Source: Terriglobus aquaticus
GTDB taxonomy: Bacteria > Acidobacteriota > Terriglobia > Terriglobales > Acidobacteriaceae
NCBI RefSeq assembly: GCF_025685415.1
Contig: NZ_JAGSYB010000001.1
Coordinates: 1,860,001-1,924,000 of the forward strand
Direction of reading: 5' to 3'
DNA: 64,000 nt
The position numbers and the translations under genes are program-made. Numbering within the stretch: position 1 is the stretch's first letter; each line of letters starts with the position of its first letter. The notes under the pieces are model-generated. The model saw nothing but the letters and a program-made list of their open reading frames with translations, was not told the origin of the DNA and searched no databases. Positions 24,644-33,441 of this stretch are shown one piece after another.

Positions 24644-25498
24644 ATGAAGCGCATTCTTACCGCGACGGTTCTCATCGCGATCGTCCTGGGCGTGATCTTT
24701 TTCGGCAACGGCATCGCCATGTCGGTTCTGGCGTGCGTCATCGCGCTGCTAGCCGCCTACGAGTACGCCGAGTTGACCCGCAGCGGCGGGGCGGGCGTAC
24801 CCGTGTGGTGGCTGCTGCCCGCCATCGTTCTGCTCTTCGCGCAAAGCCAGTTCCTCCCGCTGGAAGGCCCGCTGCCGCTGCTCAGCTTTCTTGGCCTCAG
24901 CCTGTTTACCTTCGCGGCTTTTCTCTACGCACGCTCGAATCAGTTGGATCGCGTGCTGCCGACCGCCGCGGAAGGCTTCTTCGGCCTCATCTACGTGGGC
25001 TACCCGCTCATGCTGCTGCCCATGTTTGCGGCAAAGGAGAACGGCAAGACCCTGCTGGTCTTCCTGATGCTCGTCGTCTGGACAGGCGACATCGCCGCGC
25101 TCTACATCGGCAAGGCCTTTGGCAAGCGCAAGCTGGCACCTGCGCTCAGCCCAAATAAGACCTGGGAAGGTGCGATCGCCTCAGCCCTCGGCAGCATGAT
25201 TATCGCCGGCGTCCTCGCTGCCGTCTGCCAGGCGGTCGGCCAGCACGGCACAACGATCCTGCACATCAGCGAACCGCTGTGGCAGACGCTCTTGCTCGCT
25301 CTGCTGGTGAATATCGCAGCCCAGGTCGGCGACCTGGTCGAGTCTGCCGTGAAGCGCGGCGTCGGCGTCAAGGACTCCGGAACGCTGCTGCCCGGGCACG
25401 GCGGCGTGCTCGATCGCATCGACGCCCTGCTGGTCGCGGCACCCGTTCTCTGGTACCTGCTGCTGCTCAAGGACTCGGCCGGCCTCGGCGGCTTCTAG
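24644..25498 (+). CDS. cdsA: Phosphatidate cytidylyltransferase (CDP-diacylglycerol synthase)
   Basis: The 284-residue membrane enzyme makes CDP-diacylglycerol from phosphatidate and CTP. About eight hydrophobic segments are visible. The family signature LSPNKTWEGAIAS and the C-terminal GDLVESAVKRGVGVKDSGTL with GHGGVLDRID are present. It starts 36 bases after uppS, and its stop is one base before dxr. Confidence 0.93.
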   Translation: MKRILTATVLIAIVLGVIFFGNGIAMSVLACVIALLAAYEYAELTRSGGAGVPVWWLLPAIVLLFAQSQFLPLEGPLPLLSFLGLSLFTFAAFLYARSNQLDRVLPTAAEGFFGLIYVGYPLMLLPMFAAKENGKTLLVFLMLVVWTGDIAALYIGKAFGKRKLAPALSPNKTWEGAIASALGSMIIAGVLAAVCQAVGQHGTTILHISEPLWQTLLLALLVNIAAQVGDLVESAVKRGVGVKDSGTLLPGHGGVLDRIDALLVAAPVLWYLLLLKDSAGLGGF

Positions 25499-25499
25499 A

Positions 25500-26681
25500 A
25501 TGTTCGTTGTGAAGAACATCGCAATCCTTGGATCGACCGGCTCCATTGGCACCTCGACCCTCGACATCTGCCAGCGTTACCCGGACCGCTACCACGTCAT
25601 CGCCCTCGCGGCGGGCAAGAACGTCGCCACTGCGCTGGAACAGTGCCGCCAGTGGCGTCCCGCCGTTATCAGCATGGCGGACGAGCCGTCCGCCGATGCA
25701 CTGACGCAGCAGCTCAAGTCTGAGGGCATCACCGGCATCGAAGTAGTTCATGGCACGGCCGGCACCGTCCGGGTCGCCACGCATCCGGATGTCACCTTCG
25801 TCGTCAGCGCGATCGTCGGAGTTGCCGGGCTCGAGGCCACGTATGCCGCCGTCGCCCTTGGCCGCGAGATCGGTCTGGCCAACAAGGAAGCCATGGTCGC
25901 TGCAGGCGAGCTCATCATCGCGAAAGCACGCGAGACCGGCGCAACGATCCTTCCCATCGACTCCGAACACAACGCCATCCATCAATGCATGCGCGGCGGC
26001 ACACCGGCCGAAGTCAAGCAGATCTGGCTCACCGCCTCGGGCGGTCCATTCCGCAACACGCCTCTCGCCGACTTCGCCGGCATCACGCCGCAACAGGCGC
26101 TCAAGCACCCCACCTGGGTCATGGGCCAGCGCATCACCATTGATTCGGCCACCATGCTCAACAAGGGCCTCGAGATCATCGAGGCCTGCCGCCTCTTCAA
26201 CCTGCCTGCCGACCGCGTCCGCGTCACCATTCATCCGCAGTCGACGATCCACTCACTGGTGGAGTACGTAGACGGCTCCATACTTGCCCAGCTTTCCGTC
26301 ACAGATATGCGCCTGCCCATTCTCTACGCCATGGCATACCCGGAACGCGTGGCGTCTGATCTCACCTTCGACCTTGCTACGCTGTCTCACCTCGACTTCC
26401 AGCAGCCCGACCTTGCCCGCTTTCCCTGCCTGCGCCTGGCGTATGAGGCGGCGCGCGCCGGCGGCACGCATTGCATCGCGCTCAACGCCGCGGACGAAGT
26501 TGCGGTGGACGCCTTTCTGCGCGGGGAGCTGCCGTTCCTCGGCATCCCGGAAACCATCGAGCGCGTGCTTGCGGCCACACCCGTCCGCACGCCTGCCTCT
26601 ATCGCCGAGGTACTCGCTGCCGATGAAGCAGCCAGGCACCTGGCGCGCGAGTTCCTGCCACAACCGGCGCACGCCGCCTGA
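25500..26681 (+). CDS. dxr: 1-deoxy-D-xylulose 5-phosphate reductoisomerase
   Basis: It is the second enzyme of the methylerythritol phosphate isoprenoid pathway, converting DXP to MEP with NADPH. The N-terminal Rossmann motif ILGSTGSIGTSTLDIC and the core segments LANKEAMVAAG, IDSEHNAIHQC and TASGGPFR are present. The metal-binding region around ATMLNKGLE and the C-terminal domain are complete, giving 393 residues, the usual length. It follows cdsA with one base between, and rseP comes after. The isoprenoid is consumed by uppS upstream and by the prenyl synthase at 40.8 kb. Confidence 0.95.
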   Translation: MFVVKNIAILGSTGSIGTSTLDICQRYPDRYHVIALAAGKNVATALEQCRQWRPAVISMADEPSADALTQQLKSEGITGIEVVHGTAGTVRVATHPDVTFVVSAIVGVAGLEATYAAVALGREIGLANKEAMVAAGELIIAKARETGATILPIDSEHNAIHQCMRGGTPAEVKQIWLTASGGPFRNTPLADFAGITPQQALKHPTWVMGQRITIDSATMLNKGLEIIEACRLFNLPADRVRVTIHPQSTIHSLVEYVDGSILAQLSVTDMRLPILYAMAYPERVASDLTFDLATLSHLDFQQPDLARFPCLRLAYEAARAGGTHCIALNAADEVAVDAFLRGELPFLGIPETIERVLAATPVRTPASIAEVLAADEAARHLAREFLPQPAHAA

Positions 26682-26788
26682 CCCGGTCCGGTCAGAGCAA
26701 AAACGGATCAAAAAGCGTCTAATATGTGGAGCACCTCTGCGGCCCCGCGCCGCTCACCACCACGGCGCACCCGCGCCCTGAGGCAAAT

Positions 26789-28237
26789 TTGACCGGCTTT
26801 CTCGTCTTCCTGATCGTTCTCGGCTTCATGGTCCTCATTCACGAGGCCGGCCATTTCTTCGCCGCCAAATGGTGCGGTGTGCGTGTTGAGGCGTTCGCCA
26901 TCGGCTTCGGCAAGCGCCTGTTCGGCATCGTTCACAAAGGCACCGACTACCGCGTGAACCTTCTCCCGCTGGGCGGCTATGTCAAAATGGCCGGCCAGGA
27001 CGAAATGGCCACCATTGAGAAGACCTCCGTGCCCGCCATGGAGCCCTACGGTGCCGGCACCGAGCAGATCCTGGGTGGCGAGCACGAGCGCGAGATCGAA
27101 GCACGGACCGCAGCCGTCGCCGCGCACGAGGGCTCCGGCGTGGAGTTCACCGCAGTGCCCCGCTGGCGCCGCATGATCATCGCCCTTGCCGGGCCAGTCG
27201 CCAACTTTATCCTTGCCTTCGTCGTCCTGTTCGCTGTGAACGCCCTGCACCACGAAGACGCCGAATATCTGAACGGGCCGGCCGTGCTCGACTACGTTCC
27301 GGTCAACTCTGCCGCAGCGAAAGCGGGCCTGCAGACGGGCGACACGATCACAGCCATCGGCAACCACAGCACGCCGACCTGGCAGAACCTGATGGAGCAG
27401 ACGGGTGCCGCGCTCCGCACCACCGTTCCGATCGCCTTCCTGCACAACGGTCAGCCCCGCACCGGGCAGATGTACCTGGAACCGGTCGAGGACGAGCACG
27501 GCCTAACCGACAAAATCGGCATCATCCCGCAGCAGCAGACTGGTCCCATCGTGGTACACCGCGTGCAGCCCGGCACGCCAGCCGAACAGGCGGGCCTGAA
27601 GGCCGGCGATCGGATGAACTCCGTGGACGGGCACGCCTTCCACTCGGTCGCTTCCCTGCTCAACTATCTGACCGATGGCAACGGAAAGCCGGTCACGCTG
27701 CAGGTGACGCGCGCCGGTCAGCCGCTTCAGCTTCAGGCCAAGCCAGAGATCGGTGCGGTCGCGGAAAATCGCAAGCAGTTCCGCCTCGGCTTTGAGCCCG
27801 AACCGCCTCCCTTCACCGTCACCCGCATGCCCCTGGGCGCCGCTGCCGCCGAGTCCTGGAAGGACAACGTCCACTTCTCGCTTCTGATCGGCCAGATCCT
27901 GCACGGGCTGTTCACCCGGCAGGTCTCGGTCAAGAACATGAGCGGCCCGGTCGGTATCGAGCAGCAGGTCGCCGAAGCTTCCAAGAACGGCATCTGGGAG
28001 CTTGCGTCCCTGACCGCCGCGATCAGCCTGAATCTCGGCATCTTCAACCTGCTTCCCATCCCCATCCTGGATGGCGGCCTCCTGCTGTTCCTGATCGTCG
28101 AAAGCATCGCCCGCCGCGACGTGAAGCCCGTGATCAAGGAACGCGTGTACCAGGCGGCGTTTGTCTGCATCATCGCGTTCTTTTGCTTCGTCATGTGGAA
28201 CGACATCAGCCGCATCATCACGGCGCACCACAGCTAA
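26789..28237 (+). CDS. rseP: Site-2 protease RseP (intramembrane zinc metalloprotease)
   Basis: A TTG at 26789, with TGAGG upstream, places the zinc motif HEAGH at residues 18-22 of the first membrane helix. The protein (482 residues) has two PDZ domains (about 165-245 and 260-340; VNSAAAKAGLQTGDTI and PGTPAEQAGLKAGDR), MSGPVGIEQQ and the second active-site motif NLLPIPILDGG. RseP cleaves anti-sigma factors within the membrane after a first cut, or clears signal-peptide remnants. An earlier GTG at 26726 would add a non-conserved leader. A 40-50-residue insert lies before the first PDZ. Confidence 0.93.
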   Translation: MTGFLVFLIVLGFMVLIHEAGHFFAAKWCGVRVEAFAIGFGKRLFGIVHKGTDYRVNLLPLGGYVKMAGQDEMATIEKTSVPAMEPYGAGTEQILGGEHEREIEARTAAVAAHEGSGVEFTAVPRWRRMIIALAGPVANFILAFVVLFAVNALHHEDAEYLNGPAVLDYVPVNSAAAKAGLQTGDTITAIGNHSTPTWQNLMEQTGAALRTTVPIAFLHNGQPRTGQMYLEPVEDEHGLTDKIGIIPQQQTGPIVVHRVQPGTPAEQAGLKAGDRMNSVDGHAFHSVASLLNYLTDGNGKPVTLQVTRAGQPLQLQAKPEIGAVAENRKQFRLGFEPEPPPFTVTRMPLGAAAAESWKDNVHFSLLIGQILHGLFTRQVSVKNMSGPVGIEQQVAEASKNGIWELASLTAAISLNLGIFNLLPIPILDGGLLLFLIVESIARRDVKPVIKERVYQAAFVCIIAFFCFVMWNDISRIITAHHS

Positions 28238-28272
28238 TCAACGCTGCTTCCTCGCCAAGGTCGAAACGCAAG

Positions 28273-28304
28273 TCAGGGGCCACATGGCCCCTGATTTCCT
28301 TTCA
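28273..28304. terminator. Terminator after rseP
   Basis: TCAGGGGCCA pairs with TGGCCCCTGA (28273-28294) and is followed by TTTCCTTTC. It lies between rseP and the convergent VWA gene. Confidence 0.75.
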
Positions 28305-28331
28305 ACTTCGATCGGCATGGCCGCTCGATCG

Positions 28332-29411
28332 CTACCGTGAGTTCTCTTCCGCAACCGCCTGTCGCGTGTAGTACTCATCCGGCATGCGCACCGTAACTCC
28401 CGGCCGGTTCACCTGTGCCTTCAGGCTATGGAAGCCGTTAGGTGCCTCTGCCGGAGCCGGCGTAAAGCTGACCGTGTACCGGCTATCCATCTCAGACAGC
28501 GCGTGATCCACCATGCGGTCGATGTCGTTCGAACCCTGCTGCACCTCGCCACCGTTGTGCGTGGCCAGCACCTGCAGGCTCAGATCGGCAATGTCCACAT
28601 CGCCCGGCTTCTTCGCACTCTTCAGGAACGCCTGGTAGTAGTCGGAGCGGCCCACACTTTCGTTGGGTCCGAAGGGGTTCAGCATGTCCAAGGTGATGTC
28701 GGCCTGCAGCATGGAATCCTGCAGTTCGGCCACGCTCTGGTAAATGCCCCTCTGCTCTTTCGCGGTGAGTTGGATGCGCGGCCCAGAGAGTAGCGGCCAG
28801 CCCGGCGAGAGGAACAGAATCAGCTTATGTCCGGGAATCGTAGAGGCGTACTGCACTAACTGCCGCAGCGATCCGAGACAGATGTTCGTCCGGTCCTGGC
28901 CGCCGTACTGTGAGTCACGCCGAATCTCATGCAGGCCAATCGGGTACTTCTGCAGGGCCTGGTTGATGGCGTTGCCATCCTGCGAAAACCCGGGCTGAAT
29001 GTCCATCTTGGTGTCCGTCATCACGGCGATGGTCAACGGCACCCTCAACTGCCCGTCGTTTCGGGTCAAGAACTTCTTCAATTCGCTCCGCTCGTAGGCC
29101 ACCGTCGTCGCGCGGGCATTCACGTCATCAATCACCAGGATCACGTGCGTGGGAACATTGCCCGCGTGGGGCGGCAACAAGGACTGGACCGGCACCGGGG
29201 TGCCGTTGTCCAGCAGCGTCAGATCACCCTGTCGCAGAGCGTCAGCGCCGCTCCCGTTCACAAAGAGGTTGAGCCGCATTCCGCTGGCCGCCGTTCCTGA
29301 CGTCGCCGTTCCTGGCGCCGCAGCCGGCCCTGCCTGCGACTGCGCCGGGACGCTCCCGCACCCAAGGGCGGCGATCGCCACTGCTGCTAGTAACTGTTTC
29401 CCGACACACAT
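28332..29411 (-). CDS. Secreted VWFA-domain protein (acidobacterial VWFA-related type)
   Basis: The 359-residue protein has an N-terminal signal peptide (LLAAVAIAALGCG) and a von Willebrand factor A-like fold: HVILVIDDVNARATT carries a degenerate DxSxS metal site, then PGHKLILFLSPG. The C-terminal DSRYTVSFTPAPAEAPNGFHSLKAQVN part fits the acidobacterial VWFA-related family. The start at 29411 has GGAG six bases ahead; an ATG at 29417 and one at 29435 are alternatives. Two cysteines in the signal region could make it a lipoprotein, but the lipobox is weak. Function is unknown, probably extracellular binding. Confidence 0.85.
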   Translation of the reverse strand: MCVGKQLLAAVAIAALGCGSVPAQSQAGPAAAPGTATSGTAASGMRLNLFVNGSGADALRQGDLTLLDNGTPVPVQSLLPPHAGNVPTHVILVIDDVNARATTVAYERSELKKFLTRNDGQLRVPLTIAVMTDTKMDIQPGFSQDGNAINQALQKYPIGLHEIRRDSQYGGQDRTNICLGSLRQLVQYASTIPGHKLILFLSPGWPLLSGPRIQLTAKEQRGIYQSVAELQDSMLQADITLDMLNPFGPNESVGRSDYYQAFLKSAKKPGDVDIADLSLQVLATHNGGEVQQGSNDIDRMVDHALSEMDSRYTVSFTPAPAEAPNGFHSLKAQVNRPGVTVRMPDEYYTRQAVAEENSR

Positions 29412-29554
29412 CTTCATCTCCGTTCTTATCCGCATGGATTAGATGAGGAGACCACCCGCGAGGGGGTATGTCGCTTTGCGTCGCACCGGCAAATCCGGTT
29501 CGTGCGGATGCGAAAACTCCAGAGAACAACCGTTTGCCGAAGTACAATATCCGT

Positions 29555-30484
29555 ATGTCCTCGACGCCTTGCAGCCGTCCCGCCGCCATCAATCGCCGCT
29601 CCCTTCTGAAGTCTGGCACGGCGGCCGCAGCCGCCCTCGCTTTCGGCCGGCTGGGCCGCGCGGTCGCGACAGCCGCAGCCATTCCGCAGGTTCGCCTGAA
29701 CAATGGCGTAAGCATGCCCATGCTGGGATTCGGCACGTACAGCCTGCGCGGCGACCTGTGTACCGAAAGCGTCGCCGACGCGATTGCCGCCGGCTACCGC
29801 CTGATCGACACGGCGAAGGTGTACCAGAACGAAGAAGCCGTTGGCGCTGCGATCAAGAAGAGCGGCATCGACCGCAAACTGTTGTTCGTCACCTCAAAAA
29901 TCTGGGTCGACGACTCCGGATATGACAAGGCCAAGCTGGCCTTCCAGGAGACGCTGGACAAACTCCAGCTCGAATACCTGGACCTCTACCTCATCCACCG
30001 CCCGCGCGGTGATGTAAACGGCTCCTGGCGCGCCATGGAAGAACTGAACGCAGCGGGCAAGATCCGCGCGATCGGCCTCAGCAATTTCGACCCTGCCCAA
30101 TACGCCAGCCTGATGGCTGCGGCCAAAACCAAGCCGGCCGTCAACCAGGTGGAAACGCACCCCATTTTGCAGGAAAAGGTCGAGCTGGCCACGCTTGAGC
30201 CCGCAACCGTCCGCATGGAAGCGTGGGCGCCGTTTGGCGAAGGTCGCGACGGCCTGTTCACCAACCCGACCCTGCAAACGATCGCCGGCAAGCACGGCAA
30301 GACCGTGGCCCAGACGATGCTGCGGTGGCACTACCAGCGCGGCGTGGTCGCCATCCCGCGCTCGTCCAACCCCGCTCACCGCCGGGAAAACCTCGCCATT
30401 TGGGACTTCCAACTCACCCCCGAAGACATGCGCACCATTGCCGCGCTCGACCAGAATCGCTCGCTCTTCCCGGAGTGGACCTAA
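29555..30484 (+). CDS. Tat-exported aldo/keto reductase
   Basis: The 309-residue protein starts with a twin-arginine signal (NRRSLLKSGTAAAAALA) and then the AKR barrel. The tetrad is present: Asp in YRLIDTAKVYQNE, Tyr in KVYQN, Lys in FVTSKIW and His in YLIHRPRG. The NADPH-binding end shows IPRSSNPAHRREN. AKRs reduce aldehydes and ketones. A Tat signal means the folded, cofactor-loaded enzyme would be exported to the periplasm, which is unusual for a soluble NADPH enzyme. Substrate is unknown. Confidence 0.88.
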   Translation: MSSTPCSRPAAINRRSLLKSGTAAAAALAFGRLGRAVATAAAIPQVRLNNGVSMPMLGFGTYSLRGDLCTESVADAIAAGYRLIDTAKVYQNEEAVGAAIKKSGIDRKLLFVTSKIWVDDSGYDKAKLAFQETLDKLQLEYLDLYLIHRPRGDVNGSWRAMEELNAAGKIRAIGLSNFDPAQYASLMAAAKTKPAVNQVETHPILQEKVELATLEPATVRMEAWAPFGEGRDGLFTNPTLQTIAGKHGKTVAQTMLRWHYQRGVVAIPRSSNPAHRRENLAIWDFQLTPEDMRTIAALDQNRSLFPEWT

Positions 30485-30515
30485 ACCGCGTCCCGCAAGG
30501 ACCGCAGACTCCCGC

Positions 30516-30555
30516 AAAGCAGAGGAGCCCGGCCTAAGCCGGGCTCCTCTGCTTT
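30516..30555. terminator. Strong bidirectional terminator
   Basis: A perfect 18-bp stem (AAAGCAGAGGAGCCCGGC with its complement) encloses CTAA and lies between the convergent AKR and pseudokinase genes. The arms end in AAA and TTT, so both directions have a short U-run. Confidence 0.85.
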
Positions 30556-30562
30556 ACGCGGT

Positions 30563-32191
30563 TTAGAAGTTCCGCGCGTAGGTGTCGCGCGGCAGCCCTG
30601 CGCGTCGCGCCCGGTCCCGCAGCGCGAAGGCTTGTACCGAGTCGGACGGTCCGCCCAGCGCCACGAAATACGGAGCATGTCCAGTGGGCGAATACACCTG
30701 CGGCTGCATGCCCGTATAGCGGTCCTTCAACTGCATTGCCTTCGCCTCGGCCTGCTTCTCGTAGCGGTAGGTGTACGCGATCACGTACCACCCGGCACGC
30801 TCGCCGGAAGTAAACAGCGACGTTTGGACGGGCGCCGCATGCTGCCCTGCAGGCGCGTGCGCTGCCGGTCCAGCCGGCAAAGACGGCGCGCTCTGCGCTC
30901 CGGCAGGAGCCGCCGCCACAACAGGCTGTGTGGGCGACGCCGGCACCGGTGATGCATGATGCGAGCCGCCCACCGTGCTCCACAGCACGAAGCCCACTAC
31001 GGCAACGATGGCACCCGAGGCCACCCAAACCTTGCGGCCGGCGACTTTTTTCTGAAGGCTTCCCAGTCCTTGCAGCAACCCACCGCGTTCTGCCATGCCC
31101 ACGTTCTGCCTCGACCGATCCCGAACGCCGTTCAGCGGCAGGTTCAGCGAGGCCAAGCGCGAGGTGTCACCCGCTGCGGGGCGCGTGTCGGAGCCCCGGC
31201 TTCCACCGCCTCCATGATCCTGGCCCTCCATCGCTCTAACGGACCTGCCCCCAACCAGCGGCTCTCGACCCGCAAGCATGGCAGACACCGCAGCCGGCGA
31301 GTTTGCGCCGGACACGGTGACGCGCGGTGGGGCCGATGCGATTCGCCTGCCACTCGTGGCAGCAGCAGCGGGAGCCGCAGGCGCCGGCTCGCTCGTTCGT
31401 ACTGCCGTGCCGCGGACGGGGGTCGCAGCAGTTGCAGCCACAACGGGTGTCGTTGCCGGGGCGGTCGGAACGGGCGGACGCGTCACCGTCTCGGCCGGCT
31501 TTACCGGTTTCAGCAACTCCATTTCTTCGACGATGCCGGCTGCGTCCACAGTGCCGTTCAGAGCGCGGCGCACAATGCGGTCGAACGGACTGGGCAACTG
31601 CATTGCCGCGCTTTCTTCCCATTGCGGCGTCAGACAGCGCCGCAGCAACAGTCCCAGGTCGTGTACGTCGCGCTGCCGCAAGGCTTCACGCGCTTCTTCG
31701 GTATCCGCTTCGAAGTCTCCGGTACATTCGCGCACACAGTCGCTGCGCAGCTTTACCGCCTCGCCGACGGCAAACACGTTGATGGCGTCCACGTGACCAT
31801 GAATCAGGCTGGCGCGATGCAATGCGGCCAGCGCTCCCGCAACCGCCTCCGCGACCTCGCCTGCTTCTTCGGAGGTCAACACGCGCTCGCGCAGAACATC
31901 CGACAGGCTCGCGTCATTTGGCTCGAGAACGCAAAACGCCAGTGGAACTCCGTCGAACGTGGTCTGGCCCCACTTGCGGACCGCCTGCAGACCGGGATGC
32001 GAGACTGCCGCCGCCTTTTCCCATCGGCCGATCAGCTCGCCTTCGTCAAAGTGTGATTCCGTAAGCCGGAGCAGCGCCGGCTGCCCTTCCGCCACGGTCA
32101 GAAAAAAAGCACTCCGGCCCTCTGATCGGCTGAGCCGCCCAACCGGGTAACCCGCCAGTGTGTTGCCTTCGTATTCGGTCCAAAGATGCAT
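30563..32191 (-). CDS. Pseudokinase-like protein with transmembrane helix and SPOR domain
   Basis: The 542-residue protein has an N-terminal kinase-like fold (about 1-215), but the catalytic loop HRDxxxxN reads HGHVDAINV and no DFG is seen, so catalysis is unlikely. A proline/alanine/threonine-rich linker follows, then a transmembrane helix (about 388-408, KVWVASGAIVAVVGFVLW) and a C-terminal SPOR-like domain (about 465-540, WYVIAYTYRYEKQAEA). SPOR domains bind denuded peptidoglycan at division sites, so the protein may link cytoplasmic sensing to the cell wall. The start at 32191 (MHLWTEYEG) begins the folded part; an upstream start would add a non-conserved leader. Confidence 0.8.
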   Translation of the reverse strand: MHLWTEYEGNTLAGYPVGRLSRSEGRSAFFLTVAEGQPALLRLTESHFDEGELIGRWEKAAAVSHPGLQAVRKWGQTTFDGVPLAFCVLEPNDASLSDVLRERVLTSEEAGEVAEAVAGALAALHRASLIHGHVDAINVFAVGEAVKLRSDCVRECTGDFEADTEEAREALRQRDVHDLGLLLRRCLTPQWEESAAMQLPSPFDRIVRRALNGTVDAAGIVEEMELLKPVKPAETVTRPPVPTAPATTPVVAATAATPVRGTAVRTSEPAPAAPAAAATSGRRIASAPPRVTVSGANSPAAVSAMLAGREPLVGGRSVRAMEGQDHGGGGSRGSDTRPAAGDTSRLASLNLPLNGVRDRSRQNVGMAERGGLLQGLGSLQKKVAGRKVWVASGAIVAVVGFVLWSTVGGSHHASPVPASPTQPVVAAAPAGAQSAPSLPAGPAAHAPAGQHAAPVQTSLFTSGERAGWYVIAYTYRYEKQAEAKAMQLKDRYTGMQPQVYSPTGHAPYFVALGGPSDSVQAFALRDRARRAGLPRDTYARNF

Positions 32192-32424
32192 GCGTGTCGA
32201 TCCTGGGTGAAGTAAGTAGTGTCCACTGCACGCCAGAGACCAAAGGCAGGAGGCGAAATCCGCGCTGATCGCTTGTGTTCTCCGCATCCTGTTTCAGAGA
32301 CCCGCAAGGCCTACCCGGCGAGTGCACCTGGAGTGCGAAGATATTCGGCATCCGCGGAGTAAACAGGTGAGGCCCGGAGGCGATTGCTTCCAGGCGGACC
32401 TCGTGCTGCGAGCCACGGGCAGGA

Positions 32425-33441
32425 CTACCTCGCCAGCGTTCGCTCCGGTGTCTCGTTCCATTGCCCGAGCGCCTTCAGCTCGTCCGTCACCACGGCCGCG
32501 ATCCGACGCGCTTCGGCCAGGTCGCCAGCAGGCAGGCTGATCGCCCCCACTCGCGGGTGCCCACCACCGCCGAACCGCTCGCAGATTTTGGAGATGTCCG
32601 CGAGTCGTTCCTTCGGCACGGTCGTCCATGGGCTGGTTCCGACCGAAATCTTCACGCGAAAGCTCGACTGCGAGATGCCGACGGCGTACACCGCTTCGGG
32701 CAGAAGGTAGTACGGGATGAACTTGGAGTACCCCTCGGTCGGCTGATCGGAGATGTCAAAAGTGATGACGCCCTGGTCTGCGTTCACCCGCGATCGCAGC
32801 AGCGTGATGTCGGCCTGCTGCTTTGCCAGGCGCGGCTGCAGAGCTTCCTGCACAAACACCTCTTGCAGTGTCGCGACCAGCGGTTGCGAGGTCAGCAAAG
32901 GGATCAGCCGTGGAATAAACGTCGGGTCGTTCGTCGACTCGATCACGGTCGCCAACCGCATTGCCGGTGCCGCCAGGCTCACCGCCGCCTCCGCAGACTC
33001 GAATCGCGCGCCGTCGATCACATCCGCCCAGTGCAGCAGATCTTCGAGCCCGCCGGTCGAGAAGCCGTACTTCTCGCGCGCCACATCCGCGATCAGGCCA
33101 GTGCAGGACACATACGCGGGATCGAAAAACTTCTGCGTGGATGCACCGGCGACTTTCTGCTCGTGCTCGAAGCTGCGGCGCAGTTCCTCTGTCATGAACG
33201 CGCTGACGTGATGATCGAACCACCACGTCAGCTTTGGCGAAGCCGAGTACTTGAAATCCACAATCGCGTTCTCATCGCCGGTGAAATCTGCATCGTTCAG
33301 CCCACCCCCGGCCTGGTGCTGCAGACCCTGATAGTCGTACTCGCTCGCGGTCCCGATGCACTCACGATGAAACCGCGTAAACAGCGACGCCGAACACGCC
33401 CCGTCGAAACAGTTGTTGTGAAACAACACTCGCAGCTTCAT
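32425..33441 (-). CDS. DHH-family phosphoesterase
   Basis: The 338-residue protein has the DHH motif (LTWWFDHHVSAF, about 73-85) with earlier metal-site residues in FHNNCFDGAC, and a C-terminal DHHA1 motif FGGGGHPRVGA. Family members cleave phosphodiesters in short RNAs, cyclic dinucleotides or pAp. The start overlaps the antiporter stop by four bases (ATGA type). No GGDEF or transmembrane part is present, so it is not a GdpP-type enzyme. Substrate cannot be read from the sequence. Confidence 0.85.
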   Translation of the reverse strand: MKLRVLFHNNCFDGACSASLFTRFHRECIGTASEYDYQGLQHQAGGGLNDADFTGDENAIVDFKYSASPKLTWWFDHHVSAFMTEELRRSFEHEQKVAGASTQKFFDPAYVSCTGLIADVAREKYGFSTGGLEDLLHWADVIDGARFESAEAAVSLAAPAMRLATVIESTNDPTFIPRLIPLLTSQPLVATLQEVFVQEALQPRLAKQQADITLLRSRVNADQGVITFDISDQPTEGYSKFIPYYLLPEAVYAVGISQSSFRVKISVGTSPWTTVPKERLADISKICERFGGGGHPRVGAISLPAGDLAEARRIAAVVTDELKALGQWNETPERTLAR

